DNA from: Pseudomonadota bacterium
GTDB taxonomy: Bacteria; Pseudomonadota; Alphaproteobacteria; Acetobacterales; Acetobacteraceae
Assembly: GCA_021845835.1 (NCBI GenBank)
Contig: JAJZVE010000352.1
Span: 1-5,514, forward strand
Length of the DNA: 5,514 nt
Direction: 5' to 3'
The notes below the pieces were generated by a model. It ran no database searches, was not told the origin of the DNA, and saw only the letters and a list, made by a program, of their open reading frames with translations. This document shows positions 1-5,514 of the stretch, piece after piece (position 1 is the stretch's first letter; the number at the start of each line of letters is the position of its first letter). Both the position numbers and the translations under genes were made by a program.

Positions 1-371
1 TTGCCGGCGCGCGCGGTGAGGTCGGGCACCAGCCGGTGCAGTTCCGCGCATTCCGCCGCGCTGCGGCCGTCGTTCCACAGGATCGCCGGGCGCAGCACGC
101 GGCCCGTCCCGTCCAGCAGCGTCGCCCCGTGCATCTGGCCGGAAAGGCCGATGCCGGTGAGCGCCCGCCACCCCTGCGGCGCCGCTGCCCGCACCTCGGC
201 GACGGCGGCCAGCGTCGCCTGCCACCAATCCCCGGGATCCTGCTCCGACCACAGCGGATGCGGGCGCGACACGTCGAGGGATGCATTGCCGACCGCCAGC
301 ACGCGCTGTGCCGCGTCCACCAGCAGCGCCTTCACCGAGGACGTGCCGATATCCAGCCCGAGAAACGTCAC
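1..371 (-). CDS. xylB: Xylulokinase, N-terminal 123 codons (partial at window edge)
   Basis: Cytoplasmic FGGY-family sugar kinase that phosphorylates D-xylulose with ATP to xylulose 5-phosphate, feeding xylose or pentitol carbon into the pentose phosphate pathway. Visible here is the start of the first actin-like domain: the phosphate-loop motif DIGTSS (residues 7-12), the block SRPHPLWSEQDP (35-46), the substrate-site motif GQMHGA (78-83) and RPAILWNDGR (94-103), all matching the order and spacing in E. coli XylB, a protein of about 484 residues. The catalytic Asp and the C-terminal domain lie outside the window. The start is a GTG at 369-371: an in-frame TGA at 390-392 rules out a longer form, and a strong Shine-Dalgarno (GGGGGAGG, 379-386) sits 7 bases upstream. 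It follows the glycosyltransferase at 425-1480 on the same strand after 53 bases, so cotranscription is possible. The ribosome binding site lies in an inverted repeat. Other FGGY kinases are less likely given the GQMHGA and WNDGR blocks. Confidence 0.93.
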   Translation of the reverse strand, partial: MTFLGLDIGTSSVKALLVDAAQRVLAVGNASLDVSRPHPLWSEQDPGDWWQATLAAVAEVRAAAPQGWRALTGIGLSGQMHGATLLDGTGRVLRPAILWNDGRSAAECAELHRLVPDLTARAG

Positions 372-379
372 CGATCTGC

Positions 380-416
380 CTCCCCCGCCTCAGCGCCGCG
401 CGCGGTCGTGGGGGAG
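380..416 (-). promoter_or_regulatory. Inverted repeat covering the xylB ribosome binding site
   Basis: Seen directly: on the minus strand CTCCCCC (410-416) is followed by its perfect complement GGGGGAG (380-386), with 23 bases between. The 3' arm is the Shine-Dalgarno sequence of xylB. The loop contains a further GC-only palindrome, CCGCGCGCGG (396-405), able to form a small inner stem. Formed in the mRNA, the outer stem would hide all but one base of the ribosome binding site. It begins 8 bases after the stop of the upstream glycosyltransferase. There is no T-run after the 3' arm, so it is not an intrinsic terminator. Inference: it could lower xylB translation unless melted. In DNA this rich in G and C, a 7-base pairing may also be chance. 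Confidence 0.35.
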
Positions 417-424
417 TGATACGC

Positions 425-1480
425 TCAATCGCCGACGGCGCGAAGCTGCGGGCGGCCGGCGCGGATCAGGCGCTCATAGACGGCGACGTAGTCCTCGGCC
501 ATGCGCCGCGCCGTCCATTTCCGTTCGAACACGCGGCGCACGGTGGCGCGGTCGATCTCGTCAAGGCGCCGCGTCGCCGCCACCGCTTCCTCGACGTTCT
601 CGACGATGAAGCCGGTCACGCCGTCGTCCATCACCTCCGGCACCGAGCCGCGGCGGAACGCGATCACCGGGCAGCCGCAGGCCATCGCCTCGATCATCAC
701 CAGGCCGAACGGCTCCGGCCAGTCGATCGGGAACAGCAGCGCGCGGGCGCCCGACAGGAAGGCGGGCTTCTGCGCGTCGTTGATCTCGCCGATGAACTCC
801 ACGTTGGCGTCGGCCAGCAGCGGCGCCACCTCGCGCTCGTAATAGGCGCGGTCGGCGTTGTCGATCTTGGCAGCGACCTTCAGCTTCACGCCGGCGGCGC
901 GGGCGATGCGGATGGCACGCTCGATGCCCTTCTCGGGCGAGATGCGGCCGAGGAAGGCGAAGTAGCTCTGCTCCGCCGGCACCGGCGTCAGCAACTGCTC
1001 GGGGATGCCGTGATGGACTGTCGCAGCCCAGTTGAGATCCGGAATCGGCCGGCGCTGCGCGTCGCTGATGGAGATCAGCGGCACGGTGGGGAAGAACCGG
1101 TACACCGCCGCGAACTCCGCCAGGTCGAGGCGGCCGTGCAGCGTGGTCAGGAACGGCGTATTCTGGCGCGTGAACACCGAATTCGGCCAGTAGTCGATGT
1201 GGAAATGCAGCACGTCGAACAGGTGCGCGCGCTGACGCACGTGCTCGATCAGCATGGCGTAGGTGGCGACCCAGTCGCGGATGTCGGGATCGAGCCGCAG
1301 CGCCCGCGGCCAGGGCGCGTCCAGCTTCGCCGAGGTGATCGAATCGCCGCTGGCGAACAGCGTCACGTCGTGGCCCATCGCCACGAGTTCCTCGGTCAGC
1401 GAATACACCACGCGCTCGGTGCCGCCATACAGTTTCGGCGGCACCGCCTCGAACAGCGGCGCGATCTGAGCGATACGCAT
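425..1480 (-). CDS. Family 4 glycosyltransferase (tandem copy A, 351 aa)
   Basis: Retaining GT-B-fold glycosyltransferase of the GT4 family, expected to move a sugar from a nucleotide-sugar donor to an acceptor in the cytoplasm; sugar and acceptor cannot be read from the sequence. The N-terminal Rossmann domain opens with MRIAQIAPLFEAVPP and the glycine loop GGTERVV (19-25). The C-terminal donor domain shows FLGRISPEKG (R179 and K184 are the usual donor-phosphate contacts) and the EX7E motif E256-E264 within EPFGLVMIEA, followed by CGCPVIAFRRGSVPEV. No signal peptide or membrane helix is apparent. The ATG at 1478-1480 was chosen over longer forms because it matches the start of the neighbouring paralogue exactly and has GGAAGG 9 bases upstream (1490-1495). 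It lies 124 bases downstream of copy B and 53 bases upstream of xylB, all on one strand. Both copies are full length with intact motifs, so both are probably active. Confidence 0.92.
   Translation of the reverse strand: MRIAQIAPLFEAVPPKLYGGTERVVYSLTEELVAMGHDVTLFASGDSITSAKLDAPWPRALRLDPDIRDWVATYAMLIEHVRQRAHLFDVLHFHIDYWPNSVFTRQNTPFLTTLHGRLDLAEFAAVYRFFPTVPLISISDAQRRPIPDLNWAATVHHGIPEQLLTPVPAEQSYFAFLGRISPEKGIERAIRIARAAGVKLKVAAKIDNADRAYYEREVAPLLADANVEFIGEINDAQKPAFLSGARALLFPIDWPEPFGLVMIEAMACGCPVIAFRRGSVPEVMDDGVTGFIVENVEEAVAATRRLDEIDRATVRRVFERKWTARRMAEDYVAVYERLIRAGRPQLRAVGD
636..739 (-). repeat. 104-bp exact repeat, copy in glycosyltransferase A
   Basis: This stretch is identical base for base to 1816-1919 in the paralogous gene, ending at 635 (c versus t at 1815) and 740 (c versus t at 1920). 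It encodes residues 248-282, including the EX7E donor-binding motif. Not one synonymous difference is present over about 34 codons, whereas the equally conserved first 15 codons of the two genes differ silently at 8. The likely cause is recent gene conversion between the tandem copies. Confidence 0.85.
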
Positions 1481-1571
1481 GCGGCACGACCTTCCGGTTG
1501 AACTGGGGGCGCGCAATTCCTGCGAACCGCGGCATGGCCCCTCGGCTGGCAAACTGGGCAGTGATGATGGC

Positions 1572-1597
1572 AAAAACGCGGCGTCTGACACGGCGTT
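1572..1597 (-). terminator. Probable weak intrinsic terminator after glycosyltransferase B
   Basis: Seen on the minus strand, 7 bases after the stop codon of copy B: a stem with arms AACGCCGTGT and ACGCCGCGTT around a CAG loop (1575-1597). It forms nine of ten pairs, with one T-G wobble and one internal C-C mismatch. The 3' arm runs into five consecutive T (1572-1576), two of which belong to the stem. Position, loop size and T-run fit Rho-independent termination; the mismatch makes it weak. If it works, copy A and xylB would be transcribed less than copy B or would need their own promoter in 1481-1571, where I could not recognise one. Confidence 0.5.
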
Positions 1598-1604
1598 CAC
1601 GGCC

Positions 1605-2660
1605 TCAGTCGCCGACCGCGCGCAGCGCCGGCCGTGCCGCGCGGGCGAGCCTGCCATACAGCGCCAGGTAGTCCTGCGCCATCCGCCGCGCCGTCCACCG
1701 CGCCTCGAAGCGGCGGCGGATCGCTGCGCGGTCCAGCCGATCGATCTGCGCAACGGCCGCGACGGCCCCGGCTACGTCATCGACGATGAAGCCGGTCTGC
1801 CCGTGCTCCACCACTTCCGGCACCGAGCCGCGGCGGAACGCGATCACCGGGCAGCCGCAGGCCATCGCCTCGATCATCACCAGGCCGAACGGCTCCGGCC
1901 AGTCGATCGGGAACAGCAGTGCCGCCGCGCCGGACAGGAAGTCCGGCTTCTCGGCATCGCCGATCTCGCCGAGATACTCGACCGCATCGCCCTGCAGCAG
2001 CGGCGCCACCACGCGCGCGTGGTAGGCGGCGTCCTCCTCGCCCACCTTGGCGGCGACGCGCAGCCGCATCCCCGCCGCCCGGGCAATGCGGATCGCGCTC
2101 TCGATGCCCTTCTCAGGCGAGATGCGCCCCAGGAATGCCAGGTATCCCGGCTGCGCGGGCTGGGGCGTCAGCAGGTTGGCCGGCATGCCGTGATGGATGG
2201 TGCCGGCCCAGCCCAGCCCCGGCGCCGGCGCGCGCTGCGCGTCGGAGATGGACACCAGCGGCGCATCCGGGAACAGTTCGTAGATGTCGCGCACCCAGTC
2301 GCGATCCATGCGCCCGTGCAACGTGGTCAGAAACGGCGTGGGCTGGCGCGAAAACATCGGCAGCGGCCAGAAGTCTATATGGAAGTGCAGCACGTCGAAT
2401 TCATGCGCCTCGCGCAGCACGAGTTCGAGCAGCCGCATATAGGGTGCGCCGTTCTCCTCGAAATTCGGCACGAAGCGGGCGGCGCGGGCGCGCGCGGGCA
2501 CGAGGCGGGCGGAGGTGACTGAATCGCCGGTCGCGAACAGTGTCACGTCATGGCCGAGGGCGACGAGTTCCTCGGTCAGCCAATGCACGACCCGCTCGGT
2601 GCCGCCGTAGCGGCGGGGCGGGACGGCCTCGAACAAGGGGGCGATCTGGGCGATGCGCAT
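1605..2660 (-). CDS. Family 4 glycosyltransferase (tandem copy B, 351 aa)
   Basis: Paralogue of copy A, of identical length and about 68% identical in protein by hand alignment without gaps (239 of 351 positions). It carries the same GT4 architecture: N-terminal Rossmann domain with GGTERVV (19-25), FLGRISPEKG with R179 and K184, and EX7E at E256-E264. Divergence is concentrated in residues 52-80 and 121-129 of the N-terminal half, the region that usually shapes acceptor choice in GT-B enzymes, so the copies may use different acceptors; this is inference. The ATG at 2658-2660 is chosen because it aligns with the copy A start; it has only a weak GGCGG upstream. An in-frame ATG at 2715-2717 would add 19 residues that have no match in copy A. 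It is the first gene of the minus-strand group and is divergent from the ABC exporter. Donor and acceptor are unknown. Confidence 0.92.
   Translation of the reverse strand: MRIAQIAPLFEAVPPRRYGGTERVVHWLTEELVALGHDVTLFATGDSVTSARLVPARARAARFVPNFEENGAPYMRLLELVLREAHEFDVLHFHIDFWPLPMFSRQPTPFLTTLHGRMDRDWVRDIYELFPDAPLVSISDAQRAPAPGLGWAGTIHHGMPANLLTPQPAQPGYLAFLGRISPEKGIESAIRIARAAGMRLRVAAKVGEEDAAYHARVVAPLLQGDAVEYLGEIGDAEKPDFLSGAAALLFPIDWPEPFGLVMIEAMACGCPVIAFRRGSVPEVVEHGQTGFIVDDVAGAVAAVAQIDRLDRAAIRRRFEARWTARRMAQDYLALYGRLARAARPALRAVGD
1816..1919 (-). repeat. 104-bp exact repeat, copy in glycosyltransferase B
   Basis: Partner of 636-739, at a constant offset of 1180 bases, which is also the spacing between the two start codons and the two stop codons. 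It covers the donor-binding EX7E region of the second domain. A shorter exact match (1780-1797 with 600-617, 18 bases) lies nearby, separated by scattered differences. Confidence 0.85.
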
Positions 2661-2803
2661 GCCGCCAGAATGGCTGCCGCTTGTGGCGAAACCGCGGCGC
2701 CGGGGCGACGCTGGCATGGATGACGGACAAAATTGAGCCGCAATGCGGCACCAGTGTCCTGGCGTCGGGCGGCGCCCCGCCGCCCCGGAAGCGAGCTTGC
2801 CCC
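2661..2803. promoter_or_regulatory. Divergent intergenic region with a 13-bp palindrome
   Basis: The 143 bases between the divergent starts of glycosyltransferase B and the ABC exporter should hold promoters for both. No convincing -35/-10 pair could be picked out on either strand. The only local structure seen is a perfect palindrome, GCCGCA-A-TGCGGC (2737-2749), beside the one A/T-rich patch of the gap (2728-2734). It could be an operator, but short GC-rich palindromes are common by chance here. If the exporter starts at the upstream ATG 2720, the palindrome would lie inside its coding sequence. Confidence 0.3.
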
Positions 2804-4597
2804 GTGAACGCCGACCCGTCCGCCCCTGCCCTCCTGCGCTATCGCAGCCGCCCGATCGGATTCCTGCTGCACTACGTCCGCCGCCACGCCGCCGACCATG
2901 CCGTCGTGCTCGGCGCGGTGTGCTTCGCCGTCGTGTTCGCCGTCACCACCCAGTACGGGATGAAGCGCGTCATCGACGTGGTCTCGCACGGTCCTGCGGC
3001 GGCCGGCGGCGCGGTATGGGGTGCGTTTGCGCTGCTGTGCGCGCTGATCGCGGCCGACAATCTCACCTGGCGGATCGGCGGCTTCATGGCGGCGCGCACC
3101 TTCGTCGCCGTCACCGGCGACGTCCGCAGCGACCTGTTCCTGCACCTTGCCGGCCATTCGCCGAGCTACTTCGCCGAGCGGCTGCCGGGCGCGCTGGCCG
3201 GGCGGATCACGGCGACCGCCAATGCGATCTACCAGACCGAGAGCACGACGACCTGGAACGTCATCCCGCCCTCGCTCGCGGTCTGCGTCGCCATCGTGCT
3301 GATCGCGACCGTCAACCCGGTCATGGCGGCGGGGCTCGTGCTGGTGGCGGCGGCCCTGGCCACGATGATCTTTCTGCTCGCCCGCCGTGGCACGCCGCTG
3401 CACCGCGCCTATGCCGGCCGTGCCGCCGCCGTCGATGGCGAACTGGTGGACGTGATCACCAACATGCCGGTGGTCCGCGCCTTCGGTGCCACCTTCCGCG
3501 AGCATCGGCGCATCACCGGCGAGATCGGCGTCGAGATGCAGGCGCGGCGGCGCAGCCTGCTCTATCTGGAGAAGCTGCGGCTGCTCCATGCCGTGCTGAC
3601 CGCGGTGCTGACGGCCGGGCTGCTCGGCTGGGGCATCGCGCTGTGGCAGCACGGGCAGGCGTCGGCGGGCGATCTGGTGCTGATCTGCTCGCTCGGCTTC
3701 ACCATCCTGCACGGCACGCGCGACCTCGCCGTCGCGCTGGTCGATCTGACGCAGCAGGTGGCGCGGCTGGAGGAGGCGATCGGCGCGCTGCTGGTGCCGC
3801 ACGACCTGCCCGACCGCGCCGGCGCGCAGTCGCTGGTGTCGCGCAGCGGGCGCGTGGCGTTCGACCGTGTGCGCTTCGCCTATCCGCACCGCGCGTCCGT
3901 GCTGCAGGACCTGACGCTGACGATCGAGCCGGGCCAGCGGGTCGGCCTGGTCGGCGCCTCGGGGGCGGGCAAATCGACGGTGCTGGCCCTGTTGCAGCGC
4001 TTCTACGACGTGCAAAGCGGCAGAATCCTGATCGACGGACAGGACATCGCCCAGGTGACGCAACAGAGCCTGCGCGAGTCGGTCGCCGTGGTGCCGCAGG
4101 ACATCTCCATGTTCCATCGCACGGTGCTGGAGAACATCCGCTATGGCCGCCCCGACGCGACCGAGGCCGAGGTGCTGGCGGCGGCCACCATCGCCCGCTG
4201 TCGCGACTTCATCGAGGCGTTGCCGGACGGGTTCGACACACTGGTCGGCGACCGCGGCGTGAAGCTGTCGGGCGGGCAGCGGCAGCGCCTGGCGATCGCG
4301 CGGGCGCTGCTGAAGGACGCGCCGATCCTGCTGCTGGACGAGGCGACCAGCGCGCTCGACAGCGAGAGCGAGGCGGCGATCCAGGTGGCGCTCGACAACC
4401 TGATGCGCGGGCGCACCGTGATCGCCATCGCGCACCGGCTGTCCACGCTGCGCAACTTCGATCGCATCGTCGTGATGGACGCCGGCCGCGTCATCGACGA
4501 CGGCACGCCGCTGGAACTGGCGCACCGCCCCGGCCCGTACCGCGACCTGCTGCGCCGGCAGATGCACACGCTGGAGGATCTGCCGGCGGTGGCGTGA
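2804..4597 (+). CDS. ABC exporter half-transporter, fused membrane and ATPase domains
   Basis: ABCB/MsbA-type exporter subunit in the inner membrane, expected to work as a homodimer that uses ATP to move a substrate outward; the substrate is unknown. Numbering from the GTG (597 residues): an N-terminal transmembrane domain with about six helices (near 31-50, 68-87, 155-172, 173-193, 260-281, 287-305), then a complete ATPase domain from about 348. It has Walker A GASGAGKS (384-391), Q-loop Gln432, signature LSGGQ (488-492), Walker B ILLLDE with D512/E513, D-loop SALD (516-519) and switch His544. All catalytic residues are present, so it should be active. Start: GTG 2804 gives the usual short cytoplasmic lead, with GGAAG/GCGAG at 2787-2795 upstream. 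An in-frame ATG at 2720 would give 625 residues with a low-complexity extension. It is divergent from the glycosyltransferases and converges on the next gene with a 7-base gap. A lipid or envelope-glycan role is possible; the sequence does not show it. Confidence 0.93.
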   Translation: MNADPSAPALLRYRSRPIGFLLHYVRRHAADHAVVLGAVCFAVVFAVTTQYGMKRVIDVVSHGPAAAGGAVWGAFALLCALIAADNLTWRIGGFMAARTFVAVTGDVRSDLFLHLAGHSPSYFAERLPGALAGRITATANAIYQTESTTTWNVIPPSLAVCVAIVLIATVNPVMAAGLVLVAAALATMIFLLARRGTPLHRAYAGRAAAVDGELVDVITNMPVVRAFGATFREHRRITGEIGVEMQARRRSLLYLEKLRLLHAVLTAVLTAGLLGWGIALWQHGQASAGDLVLICSLGFTILHGTRDLAVALVDLTQQVARLEEAIGALLVPHDLPDRAGAQSLVSRSGRVAFDRVRFAYPHRASVLQDLTLTIEPGQRVGLVGASGAGKSTVLALLQRFYDVQSGRILIDGQDIAQVTQQSLRESVAVVPQDISMFHRTVLENIRYGRPDATEAEVLAAATIARCRDFIEALPDGFDTLVGDRGVKLSGGQRQRLAIARALLKDAPILLLDEATSALDSESEAAIQVALDNLMRGRTVIAIAHRLSTLRNFDRIVVMDAGRVIDDGTPLELAHRPGPYRDLLRRQMHTLEDLPAVA

Positions 4598-4604
4598 GGC
4601 GCGC

Positions 4605-5186
4605 TCAGAGTCCGGTGACGAACTTCGCCATCACCACGATGATCGCAACCTGCAGCGTGCCCTGGAACGCCACCGCATAGACGTAGCGGCGCATCAGCCG
4701 GCCGATGCGCGGCAGGTCCGGGGCCGGCTTGCGCATCTCCAGATAGACCAGCAGGTTGGTCGGCAGCAGCACGCCAAGACCCTGCACCGTCAGGACGCCG
4801 ACGATCACCAGCGCGGCCAGCACCCAGCCGTAGCCGGGCCAGGGCAGGTCGAGCAGGCCAAGCTGGCGGGCATGGAACCAGCCGGAGGTGCCGGTGACGA
4901 TGGACAGCGTCGGCAGCAGGAACAGCGTCTTCGGCATCAGCCGCAGAATCATCGCCCGCCGCGCCTCCGGCGGCAGGCGGCGCATGATCGGGCCGACCAC
5001 GAACCCCATGAACAGGTCGATGCCCGTCCACAGCACGCCGCACATCACATGCACGAAATTGAGCGCCCAGCGGTCATCCGCCGCGATCACCGCCGCGAGC
5101 ACGAGGAAGGCCAGCACCACCCAGCCCAGATTGCGCAGGTCGATGCCCGGCGCCTCCATCACCCCGGCCGCAGTTGCCTGCGACAT
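4605..5186 (-). CDS. Small multi-pass membrane protein of unknown function (193 aa)
   Basis: Integral inner-membrane protein with about five predicted helices by eye: residues 20-36, 41-66, 85-103, 119-142 and 167-190. No cleavable signal peptide is apparent. Features that stand out are FVHVMCGVLWTGIDLFMG (44-61), whose His46 sits in the second helix, the basic loop RRLPPEARR (69-77), PKTLFLLPTLSIVTGTSGWF (85-104), and a second His at 105. An H-x-x-x-G-x-x-W pattern in a helix recalls membrane proteins of the CopD or urate-oxidase N-terminal type, some of which bind haem or copper, but this resemblance is weak and I do not assign a function. The ATG at 5184-5186 is supported by a strong Shine-Dalgarno, GGGGGAGGG (5193-5201), 6 bases upstream. 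Its stop is 7 bases from that of the ABC exporter, tail to tail, leaving no room for a dedicated terminator. It is divergent from aat. Confidence 0.85.
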   Translation of the reverse strand: MSQATAAGVMEAPGIDLRNLGWVVLAFLVLAAVIAADDRWALNFVHVMCGVLWTGIDLFMGFVVGPIMRRLPPEARRAMILRLMPKTLFLLPTLSIVTGTSGWFHARQLGLLDLPWPGYGWVLAALVIVGVLTVQGLGVLLPTNLLVYLEMRKPAPDLPRIGRLMRRYVYAVAFQGTLQVAIIVVMAKFVTGL

Positions 5187-5297
5187 GGCCGTCCCTCCCC
5201 CGCATGTTTTCTTATGGCAACACGCTAACGGCGGAGCGGACCGCCGGCAATCGCGCGCTCGCTTCCCCCGCGCCGCGCGATCCGGCAGAGTGGCAGG
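5187..5297. promoter_or_regulatory. Divergent intergenic region between membrane protein and aat
   Basis: These 111 bases should contain promoters for both flanking genes. On the minus side the only A/T-rich patch is 5205-5220, containing TTGCCATAAG on the minus strand just upstream of the strong ribosome binding site at 5193-5201. It could hold a -10 element, but no matching -35 at normal spacing is clear. No structured repeat was seen. Confidence 0.3.
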
Positions 5298-5514
5298 ATG
5301 TCACGCCGCAGCCTGGAGATCACGCCGGAGCTGATGCTGCGCGCCTACCGCGCCGGCCTGTTCCCGATGGCCGAGACGCGGCGCGGCGAGCGGCTGTACT
5401 GGCTCGACCCGGAGCAGCGCGGCGTGCTGCCGCTGGACGGGTTCCATCTGCCGCGGCGGCTGCTGCGCACGGTGCTGGCCGACGACTTCACGGTCACGGT
5501 GGACCAGGATTTCC
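5298..5514 (+). CDS. aat: Leucyl/phenylalanyl-tRNA-protein transferase, N-terminal 72 codons (partial)
   Basis: Cytoplasmic enzyme that transfers Leu or Phe from charged tRNA to the N-terminus of proteins beginning with Arg or Lys, marking them for ClpS/ClpAP degradation (bacterial N-degron pathway). The visible part matches the family's N-terminal domain: ITPELMLRAYRAGLFPMAE (8-26), then YWLDPEQRGVLPLDGFHLPR (34-53) and a following basic stretch with VTVDQDF (66-72). The proteobacterial family is about 200-240 residues, so roughly two thirds, including the catalytic GNAT-like domain, lies beyond the window. The ATG at 5298-5300 gives the expected lead of a few residues before ITPE. An AGG directly abuts it and GAG (5288-5290) lies 7 bases upstream, so the ribosome binding site is modest. 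It is divergent from the membrane protein gene. Confidence 0.95.
   Translation, partial: MSRRSLEITPELMLRAYRAGLFPMAETRRGERLYWLDPEQRGVLPLDGFHLPRRLLRTVLADDFTVTVDQDF

Noticed and set aside
1..609. Plus-strand 202-codon frame at the left edge
   Set aside because: It is Ser/Arg/Pro-rich shadow over xylB and the end of glycosyltransferase A; the minus-strand xylulokinase match is unmistakable.
281..1501. Long plus-strand open frame opposite glycosyltransferase A, with a similar one at 1479-2522 opposite copy B
   Set aside because: The two resemble each other only because the genes beneath them are paralogues. Composition is that of an antisense shadow, and the minus strand encodes a clear GT4 enzyme.
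1481..1753. Extension of glycosyltransferase A upstream of the ATG at 1480 to an ATG at 1753
   Set aside because: The extra 91 residues read through the intergenic gap and out of frame into copy B, are low in complexity, and have no equivalent in the paralogue.
425..2660. Tandem 1180-base repeat as a mobile or composite element
   Set aside because: There are no terminal inverted repeats, target-site duplications or transposase; a simple old gene duplication suffices.
2576..4567. 663-codon open frame antisense to the ABC exporter
   Set aside because: It is a GC-rich shadow frame: composition is Arg/Ala/His/Gln/Asp-heavy, with no recognisable domain, while the plus strand holds an intact ABC transporter with all motifs.
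4598..4604. Shared bidirectional terminator between the convergent genes
   Set aside because: Only 7 bases separate the stops, and no stem with a T-run is visible there.
2743..4680. 645-codon plus-strand frame overlapping the ABC exporter in another frame
   Set aside because: It is Arg/Pro/Ala-rich without motifs, and it runs past the exporter stop into the antisense of the membrane protein gene.

Overview
The window looks like ordinary chromosome from a GC-rich alphaproteobacterium. The N-terminal style of the xylulokinase, the glycosyltransferases and the Aat protein, together with strongly G/C-ending codons, most resembles Acetobacteraceae or a related rhizobial/Rhodospirillales lineage. 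That placement is recognition by eye, not a database result. No mobile element, CRISPR array, tRNA or rRNA was seen. Coding density is high and no gene-free stretch exceeds 150 bases.

Layout. Positions 1-2660 carry three genes on the minus strand, read right to left: a family-4 glycosyltransferase (1605-2660), a second, paralogous glycosyltransferase of exactly the same length (425-1480), and the first 123 codons of a xylulokinase, xylB (1-371, cut by the window edge). A stem-loop with a T-run lies just after the first glycosyltransferase and may be a terminator. A second inverted repeat covers the ribosome binding site of xylB. Divergent from this group, a 143-base gap leads into a complete ABC exporter half-transporter on the plus strand (2804-4597). 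It converges, with a 7-base gap, on a minus-strand gene for a small five-helix membrane protein of unknown function (4605-5186). A second divergent gap of 111 bases leads into the start of aat, leucyl/phenylalanyl-tRNA-protein transferase (5298-5514, cut by the window edge).

How the genes fit together. The tandem glycosyltransferases arose by duplication of a unit 1180 bases long. Their encoded proteins are about 68% identical over 351 ungapped residues by hand count, yet they share one 104-base stretch with no nucleotide difference at all, which points to gene conversion. The glycosyltransferases and the divergent exporter could contribute to the cell envelope, but nothing in the sequence proves a shared pathway. 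XylB is central pentose/pentitol metabolism and Aat is protein turnover by the N-degron pathway; both look like unrelated neighbours. I did not find evidence of a new defence, mobile or RNA-based system; the most notable signals are the conversion tract and the two stem-loops.
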